Below, piece by piece: positions 1-6,034 of a stretch of DNA of 20,697 nt. The DNA is from a virus. The translations under genes and the position numbers were made by a program. The stretch is taken from positions 1 through 20,697 of IMG/VR virus record IMGVR_UViG_3300005617_000530; one strand, 5' to 3'. Positions within the stretch are counted from its first letter, which is position 1. The number at the start of each line of letters is the position of its first letter. A model generated the notes under the pieces. That model did no database searches and was not told the origin of the DNA. It saw nothing but the letters and a program-made list of their open reading frames with translations.

Positions 1-231
1 GAGCTGCCGAACGATGTCCGTTTGCATGCGAGCGATGTCGCTCGGCGTGTACGAGTCCGAGAGCATCCCGGTGAGGTCGTATCCGTAGGCCGGGTCATAA
101 AAGAGATCGCCTTGCGGAGTCGAAAGACGACGCACGCAAGCCTCTTTGAGTACGTCGAGCCCGGTAACCTCCGGGAACTCAGGACTGACATCGTCCTGCA
201 GGGAAAGATCTGTGCCGAAGTCAACGGTCAT
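1..231 (-). CDS. Baseplate protein, gpW/gp25-like (partial, 3' end cut by window)
   Basis: The minus-strand reading frame opens with ATG at 231 and runs without a stop for 77 codons to the edge of the window, so the C-terminus is missing. The N-terminus begins MTVDFGTDLSLQDDVSPEFP and is followed by a leucine-rich helix, the segment RRLSTPQGDLFYDPAYGYDL, and an S-D-I-A-R helix. The order 'FGTD-L ... VSG-like turn ... RRL-TP-G-L-DP-YG-DL' is the hallmark of the gpW/gp25-like baseplate wedge family (T4 gp25, P2 gpW), which links the wedge to the sheath and triggers contraction. The full family length is usually 110-150 residues. It follows the hub/spike gene in the minus-strand tail operon but is separated from it by about 1.2 kb of plus-strand cargo. 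It may therefore depend on readthrough from the late message or on its own promoter. Confidence 0.8.
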   Translation of the reverse strand, partial: MTVDFGTDLSLQDDVSPEFPEVTGLDVLKEACVRRLSTPQGDLFYDPAYGYDLTGMLSDSYTPSDIARMQTDIVRQL

Positions 232-238
232 TGGTCAC

Positions 239-267
239 TTGACAAGGTGTACCGAAAAAGGTACACA
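239..267 (+). promoter_or_regulatory. Promoter with palindromic operator for the toxin-antitoxin pair
   Basis: A perfect -35 box TTGACA lies at 239-244. Seventeen bases later comes a weak -10-like TACACA at 262-267. A perfect 7-bp inverted repeat (GTGTACC at 247-253, GGTACAC at 260-266, 6-nt A-rich spacer) covers the spacer and the -10. An operator placed there would let the antitoxin or toxin-antitoxin complex block RNA polymerase, the usual autoregulation of HigBA-type loci. The predicted transcription start falls at or next to the GTG at 274, so the toxin mRNA could be leaderless or nearly so. The only ribosome-binding-site-like stretch (AAAGG, 257-261) would then lie upstream of the transcript start. 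The palindrome is seen directly; its role as operator is inferred. Confidence 0.6.
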
Positions 268-273
268 TAGAAT

Positions 274-624
274 GTGCCCACAGCGCGCAAGTTCACGTGT
301 GCTTGGTACCGAAGCGAGACCGGCAACGAACCCGCCCGGGAGTGGGTTCGTGGGCTTCCGAGAGAAGCGCGGCACGAAATCGGAGCAGACATGCTGTACG
401 TGCAGGCGTTCTGGCCGACGGGTATGCCGCGCGTCCGATCGCTAGGAGGGGGCCTGCACGAGCTTCGAACCACGGCTGCGTGCGGTGAGTACCGACTGTT
501 TTTCTGCGTCGAAGGCACCACGATTGTGGCGCTGCACGGCTTTCAAAAGAAGACCCAAGCGACGCCGGCCGGTGAGCTCAAGACGGCCAAGGAACGGCTC
601 AAGAAGGTGAAGGGGAAGCGATGA
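274..624 (+). CDS. higB: HigB-type toxin (phage Gp49-like, RelE/ParE superfamily)
   Basis: This 116-residue protein matches the Gp49-like HigB family. These are ribosome-dependent mRNA interferases or gyrase-type toxins of the RelE/ParE fold. Visible family features are the N-terminal strand followed by P-A-R-E-W-V-R-G-L-P (20-29), the central G-G-G-L-H-E-L-R-T strand (58-66), Y-R-L-F-F (73-77), and the C-terminal H-G-F-Q-K-K-T-Q (88-95) that precedes a Lys-rich helix. The length is normal for the family. The start is GTG at 274; an ATG two bases upstream is in the wrong frame. The stop overlaps the start of the antitoxin gene by 4 nt (ATGA), so the two are translationally coupled, toxin first, as in HigBA loci. 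It is plus-strand, against the surrounding minus-strand tail operon, so it is cargo rather than a virion gene. Which RNA or target it cuts cannot be told. Confidence 0.88.
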   Translation: MPTARKFTCAWYRSETGNEPAREWVRGLPREARHEIGADMLYVQAFWPTGMPRVRSLGGGLHELRTTAACGEYRLFFCVEGTTIVALHGFQKKTQATPAGELKTAKERLKKVKGKR

Positions 625-959
625 AAAACAAGCACATTGGCTCAAGCCTTGAATCGCTCTTTGAAGAGCTCGGCGAGCTCGGCGAAGTGCAAACGCTGGC
701 TAGCAAGAAGATCCTTGCCGAGCAGTTCCGCAGGTCCATGGAACTCAAGCACGTCTCTCAGAAGGCTCTTGCGGATCGTATGGCCACGAGCCGAACCGTG
801 ATCAACCGACTCTTGGATCCGAATGACACCGGGGTAACCCTTGCGACCATGGTGAAGGCCTCGGATGCCCTTGGTATGCGACTAGAAGTGCATGTGCGGG
901 ACAAGGGCACTCGTAGCAAGCAAGTCCCCAAGAGGGCTGCGGCCAAGCGGTCACGGTAG
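621..959 (+). CDS. higA: HigA-type antitoxin (XRE-family HTH)
   Basis: This 112-residue protein has an XRE-type helix-turn-helix at about residues 46-66 (S-Q-K-A-L-A-D-R-M then S-R-T-V-I-N-R-L-L), followed by T-G-V-T-L-A-T-M-V-K-A and D-A-L-G-M-R-L-E-V, which are typical of HigA antitoxins. The N-terminal 40 residues (acidic helix E-L-G-E-L-G-E) probably form the toxin-binding part. The C-terminus is strongly basic (K-R-A-A-A-K-R-S-R). The start ATG overlaps the toxin stop as ATGA, and an AGGGG ribosome-binding site lies 5 nt upstream (611-615). It should neutralise the HigB-like toxin and, through the palindrome at 247-266, repress the operon. Family assignment is firm. The operator pairing is inferred. 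Confidence 0.88.
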   Translation: MKNKHIGSSLESLFEELGELGEVQTLASKKILAEQFRRSMELKHVSQKALADRMATSRTVINRLLDPNDTGVTLATMVKASDALGMRLEVHVRDKGTRSKQVPKRAAAKRSR

Positions 960-961
960 CC

Positions 962-978
962 GGCTCAAGTTCTGAGCC
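962..978 (+). terminator. Hairpin just after the antitoxin stop (possible weak terminator)
   Basis: A perfect 6-bp stem GGCTCA (962-967) and TGAGCC (973-978) with a 5-nt loop begins 3 nt after the antitoxin stop codon. No U-run follows, so it is not a canonical intrinsic terminator; it could instead stabilise the 3' end of the mRNA. The remaining 979-1081 stretch up to the next plus-strand gene holds a second weak imperfect hairpin (1020-1024 with 1036-1040) and nothing else recognised. Confidence 0.3.
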
Positions 979-1081
979 ATTCGCGCCGATTGCCTAGGCC
1001 GGGAAGGGAATAGCCAATGAAGCCTTCCGTATGACGGCTTTAGGCGATCCGATGCGCTGCGGTCGCGGCATGGGTGAGTAA

Positions 1082-1456
1082 GTGAAAGTGATAATACCAG
1101 TCTGTATGGTGCTGCTATTCTCTGTAAACGTGATGGCCGACGGCGTGACCAATATTCTCTATGAAGACATACGGCCGCTGACCGTACGGCAGATCATGCG
1201 ACAGCTGCTTACTTATGAGCGAGAGAACCTAAAGGATCCGCGAGGCGTAAGAGTCATCTCGTGCACCGAGCCAAGGCGCGGCGACAATTTCGGTGCACCG
1301 TGGCAAACATGGATGTGGTGGGAGTCTTCATGTCGGGTGCGTGCTCGCAATGGATCAGGGCGATTTGTGGAGTTTGACGCAAACCTACAGCTCGACGAAA
1401 ACCACATTGATACAGTCATGCAGGATGATGTCGGATCTCGGTGGTCTACAAACTAG
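1082..1456 (+). CDS. Small Sec-exported protein of unknown function (phage cargo)
   Basis: This protein has 124 residues. The N-terminus is a clear signal peptide: a Lys after Met, a hydrophobic core of about 13 residues (I-I-P-V-C-M-V-L-L-F-S-V), and an A-D junction at about residues 19/20 as a likely signal peptidase I site. The Cys at position 8 sits inside the core and there is no lipobox. The mature part has two cysteines (61 and 84) that could form a disulphide, an aromatic cluster W-Q-T-W-M-W-W (74-80), and an acidic C-terminus. Nothing identifies a family. The start is GTG at 1082 with GGTGAG just upstream; an upstream ATG at 1070 stops after three codons. The 3' end overlaps the 3' end of the hub/spike gene on the other strand by 11 bp. 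The early codons (ATA, GTA) look less GC-rich than the phage genes, which fits acquired cargo. A surface-exclusion or host-fitness role is possible but unproven. Confidence 0.6.
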   Translation: MKVIIPVCMVLLFSVNVMADGVTNILYEDIRPLTVRQIMRQLLTYERENLKDPRGVRVISCTEPRRGDNFGAPWQTWMWWESSCRVRARNGSGRFVEFDANLQLDENHIDTVMQDDVGSRWSTN

Positions 1457-2558
1457 TGATCTTCCCGCTCAGCTCGACCAATGGTCCCGAATGGGTTGCG
1501 CCATCCGGATCCACGTAGGTAAACGTCACAGGGCCTCCGCTGGACGGCGCCGTGCCCGAGAGAACACCGCAGCGCTTGACCGGCACCCCGATCGTGCTCC
1601 CACTTTCCCAGGCGGGTAGCGCGATAGGCTTGCTTGGATCCCCGTCAGAGAAGGCCACCAACACCTTTGAACCAGGCGTGACAGTCGCTTCAATCCCCGG
1701 AGCAAACCCAAACAACGGCACGCCCGAAAGCGTCGGCAGACGACCCGAATCGGGCGATACATCGACCTTGTTGCCCGACTGCGAGAGCACCCGCGCCAAG
1801 AAAAGCTTGTGATAGTCGGTGCCCCGCGTCTCGTGCCGGATCAGCGCAGACAGCGCAGACCGGACGCGATCCGTGGTGGCGTTGTCCCGCTCGTACCAGA
1901 CGTCGAGTTCCGCGCCTGCCGGTACGTTCTCACCAAGGTGATACTCGACGTACGCAACGCGGTGCCCTTCGAACGTCATGCCCGGTCGAACGGGCGGAAT
2001 CGGTGTGCCGGTGAGGATTGTGTGATCCTCGGACGGATTGGTATGGAGCGTGTCGACTTCGACGGGATCAACCACCACATCCGGGTAAGTATCCGTTCCC
2101 ACCCAGATCGTACCGTCATCGAGCACGCGCCAGTCGGCTCCGGCTACGTCCATCAGGCTGGCCAGTAGGGCACCGCCCAGGCTTCGTGTTCGTACCCAAG
2201 CGGGCACGAAGCGGCTTAGGATCGCAGAGTCAGACCGTGGGGATAAACGTTCGCCAGTTGCGGCCAGAAGGGCGGTTAGAGGAACTCGGAGCGGACTGCT
2301 ACTGTAGTAGACGGGCGTGACTTCTTGATCGAGGCCGCCGGCGCCGCCCACGACCCGTACCGAGGCATAGGCAGCATACACACCGCCATGCTGCACGGTC
2401 CCCGTGAGATCCAGTGCGCCATCCCCGCTGACAATGCGAGCAGTGCCTGTGATCTCCTCTTCGGTGTCGACCATCAGATCCGCGGTCCAGCGGCCAATCC
2501 GCGGGAATGAGATCCGGGCGGAAAGACACGCGATGTCGTTGATCTCGAGGTCGCTCAC
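1446..2558 (-). CDS. Baseplate hub/spike protein with gpV/gp45-like OB-fold domain
   Basis: This 370-residue protein appears to have two parts. Residues 1-235 are a strand-rich domain resembling a hub subunit, with W-R-V-L-D-D-G-T-I-W-V-G-T (143-155). Residues about 250-325 have the signature of the OB domain of tail spike/baseplate assembly proteins (P2 gpV, Mu gp45): L-F-L-A-R-V, a G-K-V-D-V-like strand, then G-S-K-V-L-V-A-F-S-D-G-D-P-S-K-P-I-A-L (296-314). The D-G-D-P-x-x-P segment is very common in this family. The C-terminus (G-A-T-H-S-G-P-L-V-E-L-S-G-K) resembles the tip strands of spikes. It would form the central hub and membrane-piercing end of the contractile tail. The start is GTG at 2558, 6 nt after the stop of the upstream gene, with no strong ribosome-binding site, so coupling is likely. 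Hub-spike fusion is inferred; the OB domain is well supported. Confidence 0.7.
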   Translation of the reverse strand: MSDLEINDIACLSARISFPRIGRWTADLMVDTEEEITGTARIVSGDGALDLTGTVQHGGVYAAYASVRVVGGAGGLDQEVTPVYYSSSPLRVPLTALLAATGERLSPRSDSAILSRFVPAWVRTRSLGGALLASLMDVAGADWRVLDDGTIWVGTDTYPDVVVDPVEVDTLHTNPSEDHTILTGTPIPPVRPGMTFEGHRVAYVEYHLGENVPAGAELDVWYERDNATTDRVRSALSALIRHETRGTDYHKLFLARVLSQSGNKVDVSPDSGRLPTLSGVPLFGFAPGIEATVTPGSKVLVAFSDGDPSKPIALPAWESGSTIGVPVKRCGVLSGTAPSSGGPVTFTYVDPDGATHSGPLVELSGKITSL

Positions 2559-2564
2559 GAAACG

Positions 2565-3272
2565 TTACAGCCCGCTTGCGATCGGTTGAGGAATCCCTGA
2601 AGCGGGAACACCTTCGGTGTCTCGTGGGGTCGCGGGCGCAACCGATCGGTTTGCTTCGACGGGAGCCCGGTTCGTCTGCCCCAGTCGATCGATTCTCGAT
2701 GCCGGAAGCTGAATGACCGTCTGTGTATGTCCCGCAGCATTCCGTTTTGGTGGCGGAATAAACTCGACGCAGTTCATCGTAGCCTTGAACATCCCGAAGG
2801 TATTTTCGATCTCCGGCATTTCGATCGACTTGACGACAACCTCATTGATCTTGGCCCGAACCGTCTCCGGGTGTTTTATCTTGATGGCGTGCTGCGTCGC
2901 CTCGATTGACTTCAGCGCTGCGTACTTTTCGCAGGTAATCGTAAAGGCCGCGAAGTGGTCACGGCGCCATAGATACACCTCGATCTTGACCTCGCTGGGT
3001 TTTTTGCCGCGATCGGTCAAGCGCGCGCCGTGTTTCCCTGCAGCTTTTGGAGCACGGATGTCCCGCACGAGCTTGACCGTGACCTTGACGCGTCCCACAG
3101 GCCAAATCGCTTCGGCATTGTCGAACCAGCCCCAATACAGCTGGTCCCAACGCTGGTAATCGGGCTGGAACTCCCCAAACGCGTGCTCGAAAGGGGTAAG
3201 CGGCGCCGAGGCAGCGGGCTCATCCCCGCTGAGGGCGAGCATCGTATCGATGACGTTGCGTTCAGCAGGCAT
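2565..3272 (-). CDS. Tail protein of unknown function between tape measure and hub
   Basis: This 235-residue protein is not recognised as a named family. It starts with ATG at 3272, overlapping the tape-measure stop by 1 nt (TAATG). Its middle (residues 55-175) alternates charged strands, with K-V-T-V-K-L-V-R-D and I-E-V-Y-L-W-R-R-D-H-F, and ends in C-V-E-F-I-P-P-P. The last 50 residues are low-complexity (Pro, Ala, Arg). The slot between tape measure and hub holds the Mu gp43 DNA-circularisation-like protein or LysM-type hub proteins in other contractile phages, so a baseplate-hub adaptor role is likely by position. No LysM repeat or catalytic motif can be seen. Confidence 0.6.
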   Translation of the reverse strand: MPAERNVIDTMLALSGDEPAASAPLTPFEHAFGEFQPDYQRWDQLYWGWFDNAEAIWPVGRVKVTVKLVRDIRAPKAAGKHGARLTDRGKKPSEVKIEVYLWRRDHFAAFTITCEKYAALKSIEATQHAIKIKHPETVRAKINEVVVKSIEMPEIENTFGMFKATMNCVEFIPPPKRNAAGHTQTVIQLPASRIDRLGQTNRAPVEANRSVAPATPRDTEGVPASGIPQPIASGL

Positions 3273-5056
3273 TAGGTGGCCACGCCCTGGCTGCTAGAGA
3301 TCTCGGTGATCAGGCTTGCAAGGTGTCGTTTGACCTGTCGGCCGATCTCGTCAGCGTCCGGATTGTTTCCATCCACGCTTACGTTGATATCGCCGATGCT
3401 TACCGATCGGCCGCCCACGGTCTTTACGGTGGCGCCGCCAATCTCGCGGTCCATGGTACTCATGATCGCTTGGGCGGAGTTTTCAACCTCGTCCAGACGC
3501 AGGTTCATGCCGCGCGCCAAGCCCTCGATCATGTTCATGCCGAGGCGCGTGAACACCTTGGACGGGCTATGAATCTGCGCGCGATCGCGGAAGCCTTGTT
3601 CAATGCGTCCGGCCATGTCCCGACCGGTCGCGTCGGATTCGCGCAGCAAGCGCTCGTTGTCCATCCGCATCGATTGAAGCGGATGGTCAAACCAGTTGAA
3701 CATGCTTTGGACCCAGCCGCCTTGCTCAACAGGGGCTTGCTGCATTCCAGCGCCGGCGCCGCGCTGCTCCTCGGTCATGGACTCGCCAAGATTGCCGACA
3801 GCCCGACCATGCAGGATATCGTTGGCCTGTGTCAGTCTTTCTACAATTGTGATCACAAGCCCCATGGCGTCAGTGGCGCCGCGAATAAACCCAGGCAGTG
3901 CCTGCGCCGCGCGTGTGATCATTCCCGCGATATCGACCTGGTCCAGTTGATCTAGCAGCGGCTTCAGGGCCGTACGAAATGCACTTCCTTCGACTGTGGC
4001 GCTAGCCAGTGCATCGGTGATTCGATTGACGAACCGCATGACTGGTTGAAACGCGCCGTCGTCGCCCACGTGAGAAAGGAACACGTGCCATTGGGCATCG
4101 AGCCGGTTGATGCTTCCGCCTAGCGTTGTTGCGGCTTGATTCACCGCACGAGTTCCAAGGCGCTCATTGGGGCCGCCGCTGAACCGCTGCTGAATGACCC
4201 GGAGGGCTGCGGAGATGGTTTCCTCGCCCGTGATCTCACGGTTCTTGACCATCTCCATGATGTCGTGGCCCGTGAGCGTGCCGCGGTGACCCGTCTGCGC
4301 CTCGGTCGCTTGATTGCGGGCCATGGCGATCTCAGACGTGACATCGCCGATGCCAACGCCTGCAAAGGACAGAGCCCGAAGGTGACGGGTGTCGACCGTT
4401 CCTTCTTGCTTTAGGATCGCCAGGTCTCGCGAGAGTTGCTCCCAGACCTCGGGTCCCATCACGGTCGACACGTCCGCACCGCCCTGCATAATGGCCATGG
4501 CTTCATTGGTATTGAAGCCCTGGGCGACCATGCGATGGTAGCTGGTCGATGCCTCCTCCAGGCTCACGCCGTACATCGTTGAAAATTGCTCGAGCCGACG
4601 CATCTGGTCTGCGGCTTCGTGCGCGCCCATCTGCGTCGTTAGAAAGTTCATCGTGATCGTGCGAAGGTCGGACATGTGCCCGGCCGCGTGCAAAAATGAC
4701 AAACCGAGCGCAGCTACGCCTGCCGTAGCGCCCGCTGCCCACGTCGCAACGTTGCCCAAGACCGACCGGGCCGTCTCGCCAAAACGCCGGCTTTCATGTA
4801 CCTGGTCTTGCGCCGCCCGGAGCTGCAATCGGTCTACGGAAAGACGCTGGGATGCCATTCGTAGCGCCGCCCGCTGCTGAGTACTAAGACCCGGCATCGC
4901 AAGCGAGGACCTAAGCTTAAGCGCCTGCTTGTCGACCAGTTTCATCGCGCGGTCGACCTGCTTCAGTTCGTCTTCAAGCGACCGCATGGCCCGGGTTGCC
5001 ACGTTGGCAGGGCCGGACATGCGGTCGATGATATCGAGGGCGAACTGAACGCTCAC
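3272..5056 (-). CDS. Tail tape measure protein
   Basis: This 594-residue protein is positioned directly after the frameshifting chaperone gene, the classic tape-measure slot. Residues 24-92 are a Lys/Arg/Leu-rich coiled coil. Residues about 100-125 are a hydrophobic Ala/Gly-rich stretch (V-A-T-W-A-A-G-A-T-A-G-V-A-A-L-G) that could act in membrane passage. The C-terminal region has I-H-S-P-S-K-V-F (495-502), followed by a G-x-x-x-x-x-G-L-A-x-G pattern and a helix ending E-I-G-G, a very common tape-measure signature. At about 0.15 nm per residue, a general rule for this class, the length would set a tail of roughly 85-90 nm. No lysozyme or peptidase domain is apparent. The start is GTG at 5056, 1 nt from the end of the frameshift extension. 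It is short for a tape measure, in line with a short contractile tail. Confidence 0.9.
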   Translation of the reverse strand: MSVQFALDIIDRMSGPANVATRAMRSLEDELKQVDRAMKLVDKQALKLRSSLAMPGLSTQQRAALRMASQRLSVDRLQLRAAQDQVHESRRFGETARSVLGNVATWAAGATAGVAALGLSFLHAAGHMSDLRTITMNFLTTQMGAHEAADQMRRLEQFSTMYGVSLEEASTSYHRMVAQGFNTNEAMAIMQGGADVSTVMGPEVWEQLSRDLAILKQEGTVDTRHLRALSFAGVGIGDVTSEIAMARNQATEAQTGHRGTLTGHDIMEMVKNREITGEETISAALRVIQQRFSGGPNERLGTRAVNQAATTLGGSINRLDAQWHVFLSHVGDDGAFQPVMRFVNRITDALASATVEGSAFRTALKPLLDQLDQVDIAGMITRAAQALPGFIRGATDAMGLVITIVERLTQANDILHGRAVGNLGESMTEEQRGAGAGMQQAPVEQGGWVQSMFNWFDHPLQSMRMDNERLLRESDATGRDMAGRIEQGFRDRAQIHSPSKVFTRLGMNMIEGLARGMNLRLDEVENSAQAIMSTMDREIGGATVKTVGGRSVSIGDINVSVDGNNPDADEIGRQVKRHLASLITEISSSQGVAT

Positions 5057-5057
5057 G

Positions 5058-5213
5058 CTAACCTTTGAGAAAGTGCGATACGCGAAGCATAAAGGTTGCG
5101 ATCAGGTGATAGCCCACTTCGGCTTCCGGGCTGTCTTGCTGCTGGCAGACTGCTTCGACACATTTGGCTGCAACGCTCGTGCTCTTTTCAGCCGAGCGAA
5201 GCAGCGCTAGAGT
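5058..5213 (-). CDS. Frameshift-expressed C-terminal extension of the tail assembly chaperone (T part)
   Basis: This frame has no convincing start of its own. It continues the chaperone reading frame after a -1 slip on A7 at 5219-5213. The first new codon is ACT at 5213-5211, followed by about 50 residues beginning T-L-A-L-L-R-S-A-E-K and ending R-V-S-H-F-L-K-G, with TAG at 5060-5058. The joined product would be 152 residues (101 from the upstream frame plus 51). This mirrors lambda gpG/gpGT and the corresponding pairs in Mu- and P2-like phages, where the extension recruits tail tube subunits to the tape measure. It stops 1 nt before the tape-measure start. An ATG at 5258 in this frame lies inside the chaperone gene and is probably incidental. 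Confidence 0.82.
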   Translation of the reverse strand, partial: TLALLRSAEKSTSVAAKCVEAVCQQQDSPEAEVGYHLIATFMLRVSHFLKG

Positions 5214-5219
5214 TTTTTT
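5174..5219 (-). promoter_or_regulatory. Programmed -1 ribosomal frameshift signal (slippery A7 plus hairpin)
   Basis: On the minus strand the chaperone codons GTA-AAA-AAA-CTC-TAG contain the heptamer A_AAA_AAA (5219-5213), a textbook -1 slippery site, 3 nt before the zero-frame stop. After a 14-nt spacer a hairpin starts at 5198. Its lower stem CGCTCG (5198-5193) pairs with CGAGCG (5179-5174), its upper stem GCT (5192-5190) pairs with AGC (5183-5181), the loop is GAAAAG, and one A (5180) is bulged. Slippery site, frame, spacing and stop codons are all seen directly. The efficiency is unknown. Confidence 0.85.
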
Positions 5220-5515
5220 ACTTCGACCTGCTTGGTGTTCCCGGCAAGCCGAGCGCACTCACTCCCGAAAGTCTCTGCGAGCCCGGGAAGCCGATCGATG
5301 ATGGCGAAGAAGGATTCTTTGTCTGGATCCACCACGCAATCGGTGAGCAGTGTTTCCATCGCGGTGTGCCGGCGTTCGTCATCAAACAGGTAGGTACGGT
5401 ATTTGTTGTATGCGGCCTTGGACGGCTTGCGGACAATCACGGTCTCACCGCATGCGGTCAGTTCGTAGATGTCGCCGTACTTGGCTTTGAGCGCGTCAAT
5501 CGTTGCTTGATCCAT
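5207..5515 (-). CDS. Tail assembly chaperone (G part)
   Basis: This 102-residue protein begins MDQATIDALKAKYGDIYELT and contains a K-P-S-K-A-A-Y-N-K-Y-R strand-helix, matching the small tail assembly chaperones encoded between tail tube and tape measure. The C-terminus E-V-K-K-L sits on the slippery A7 run, so a fraction of ribosomes should make the longer 152-residue form. It is expected to bind the hydrophobic tape-measure protein during tail assembly and is not part of the finished virion. The start is ATG at 5515 with GGAG about 8 nt upstream. No sequence identity with lambda gpG is claimed; the call rests on position, size and the frameshift signal. Confidence 0.85.
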   Translation of the reverse strand: MDQATIDALKAKYGDIYELTACGETVIVRKPSKAAYNKYRTYLFDDERRHTAMETLLTDCVVDPDKESFFAIIDRLPGLAETFGSECARLAGNTKQVEVKKL

Positions 5516-5531
5516 GCAGGGGTCTCCAGAC

Positions 5532-5999
5532 CTACAGCCTCATGTTGTCCAGGGGCTCTAAGCCATCAGGTAAGTAGTAGAGAATGTAGAGATCGATCTT
5601 TTCGACCAGGGGATCCGCGCCACTCTTGTGGCCGTTCTCACCGTTCTTGATCTTGCAGCCGACGAGGTTGTCCTCGATTGGACCGAGACCGTCGTTCATG
5701 TCGTACTGAACGTCCATATTGAACAGCTGGCTTAAAAAGCCGCCGCGACGAGCCAGCACCTCTCGCAGCTCTCCGGCCCACCGCTTGTGCAGCGTGATCG
5801 ACCCTTCGGCTCGGTACTGACCGGGGGTCAACCCAAGCACTTGCTGCTGAGTACCCTCGGCTTCGCCAGGCTCGTTCTTAAACGAGTAATTGATTTCTGT
5901 GCATCCGACACCCAGCAAACGAAAGCCAGGGATCGAGATGTTGATCACAGAAAAGTCTGGGTACAGCCCATTGATCAATGGATTGTTGGGAAGAGCCAT
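5532..5999 (-). CDS. Tail tube protein
   Basis: This 155-residue protein lies immediately after the sheath gene and before the chaperone, the standard tube slot of contractile phages. Visible features are the N-terminal P-N-N-P-L-I-N-G, the strand G-F-R-L-L-G-V-G-C-T-E-I-N-Y, the segment G-L-T-P-G-Q-Y-R-A-E-G-S-I-T-L (a common Thr/Gly hairpin in tube proteins), a helix R-W-A-G-E-L-R-E-V-L, and a C-terminal strand pair around V-G-C-K-I-K-N-G and K-I-D-L-Y-I-L-Y-Y-L. Length fits the 140-180 residue range of tube subunits. It should form hexameric rings inside the sheath. Confidence 0.8.
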   Translation of the reverse strand: MALPNNPLINGLYPDFSVINISIPGFRLLGVGCTEINYSFKNEPGEAEGTQQQVLGLTPGQYRAEGSITLHKRWAGELREVLARRGGFLSQLFNMDVQYDMNDGLGPIEDNLVGCKIKNGENGHKSGADPLVEKIDLYILYYLPDGLEPLDNMRL

Positions 6000-6034
6000 C
6001 GACGCATCCTCGCGAGAGCTAGGTTGTTGGGTGA

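Noticed and set aside
236-246. CACTTGACAAG occurring at 236-246 and again at 20602-20612, both next to minus-strand gene starts
   Set aside because: An 11-mer shared by two places is expected by chance dozens of times in 20 kb, and the second copy has no promoter spacing; no regulatory meaning can be claimed.
2713-3159. 148-residue plus-strand frame opposite the unknown tail protein
   Set aside because: The minus-strand frame has stop-start overlap with its neighbours on the operon strand; the plus frame has no context.
5058-5258. Independent 66-residue gene starting at 5258
   Set aside because: The first 15 codons overlap the chaperone gene out of frame; the sequence after A7 is better explained as a frameshift extension.
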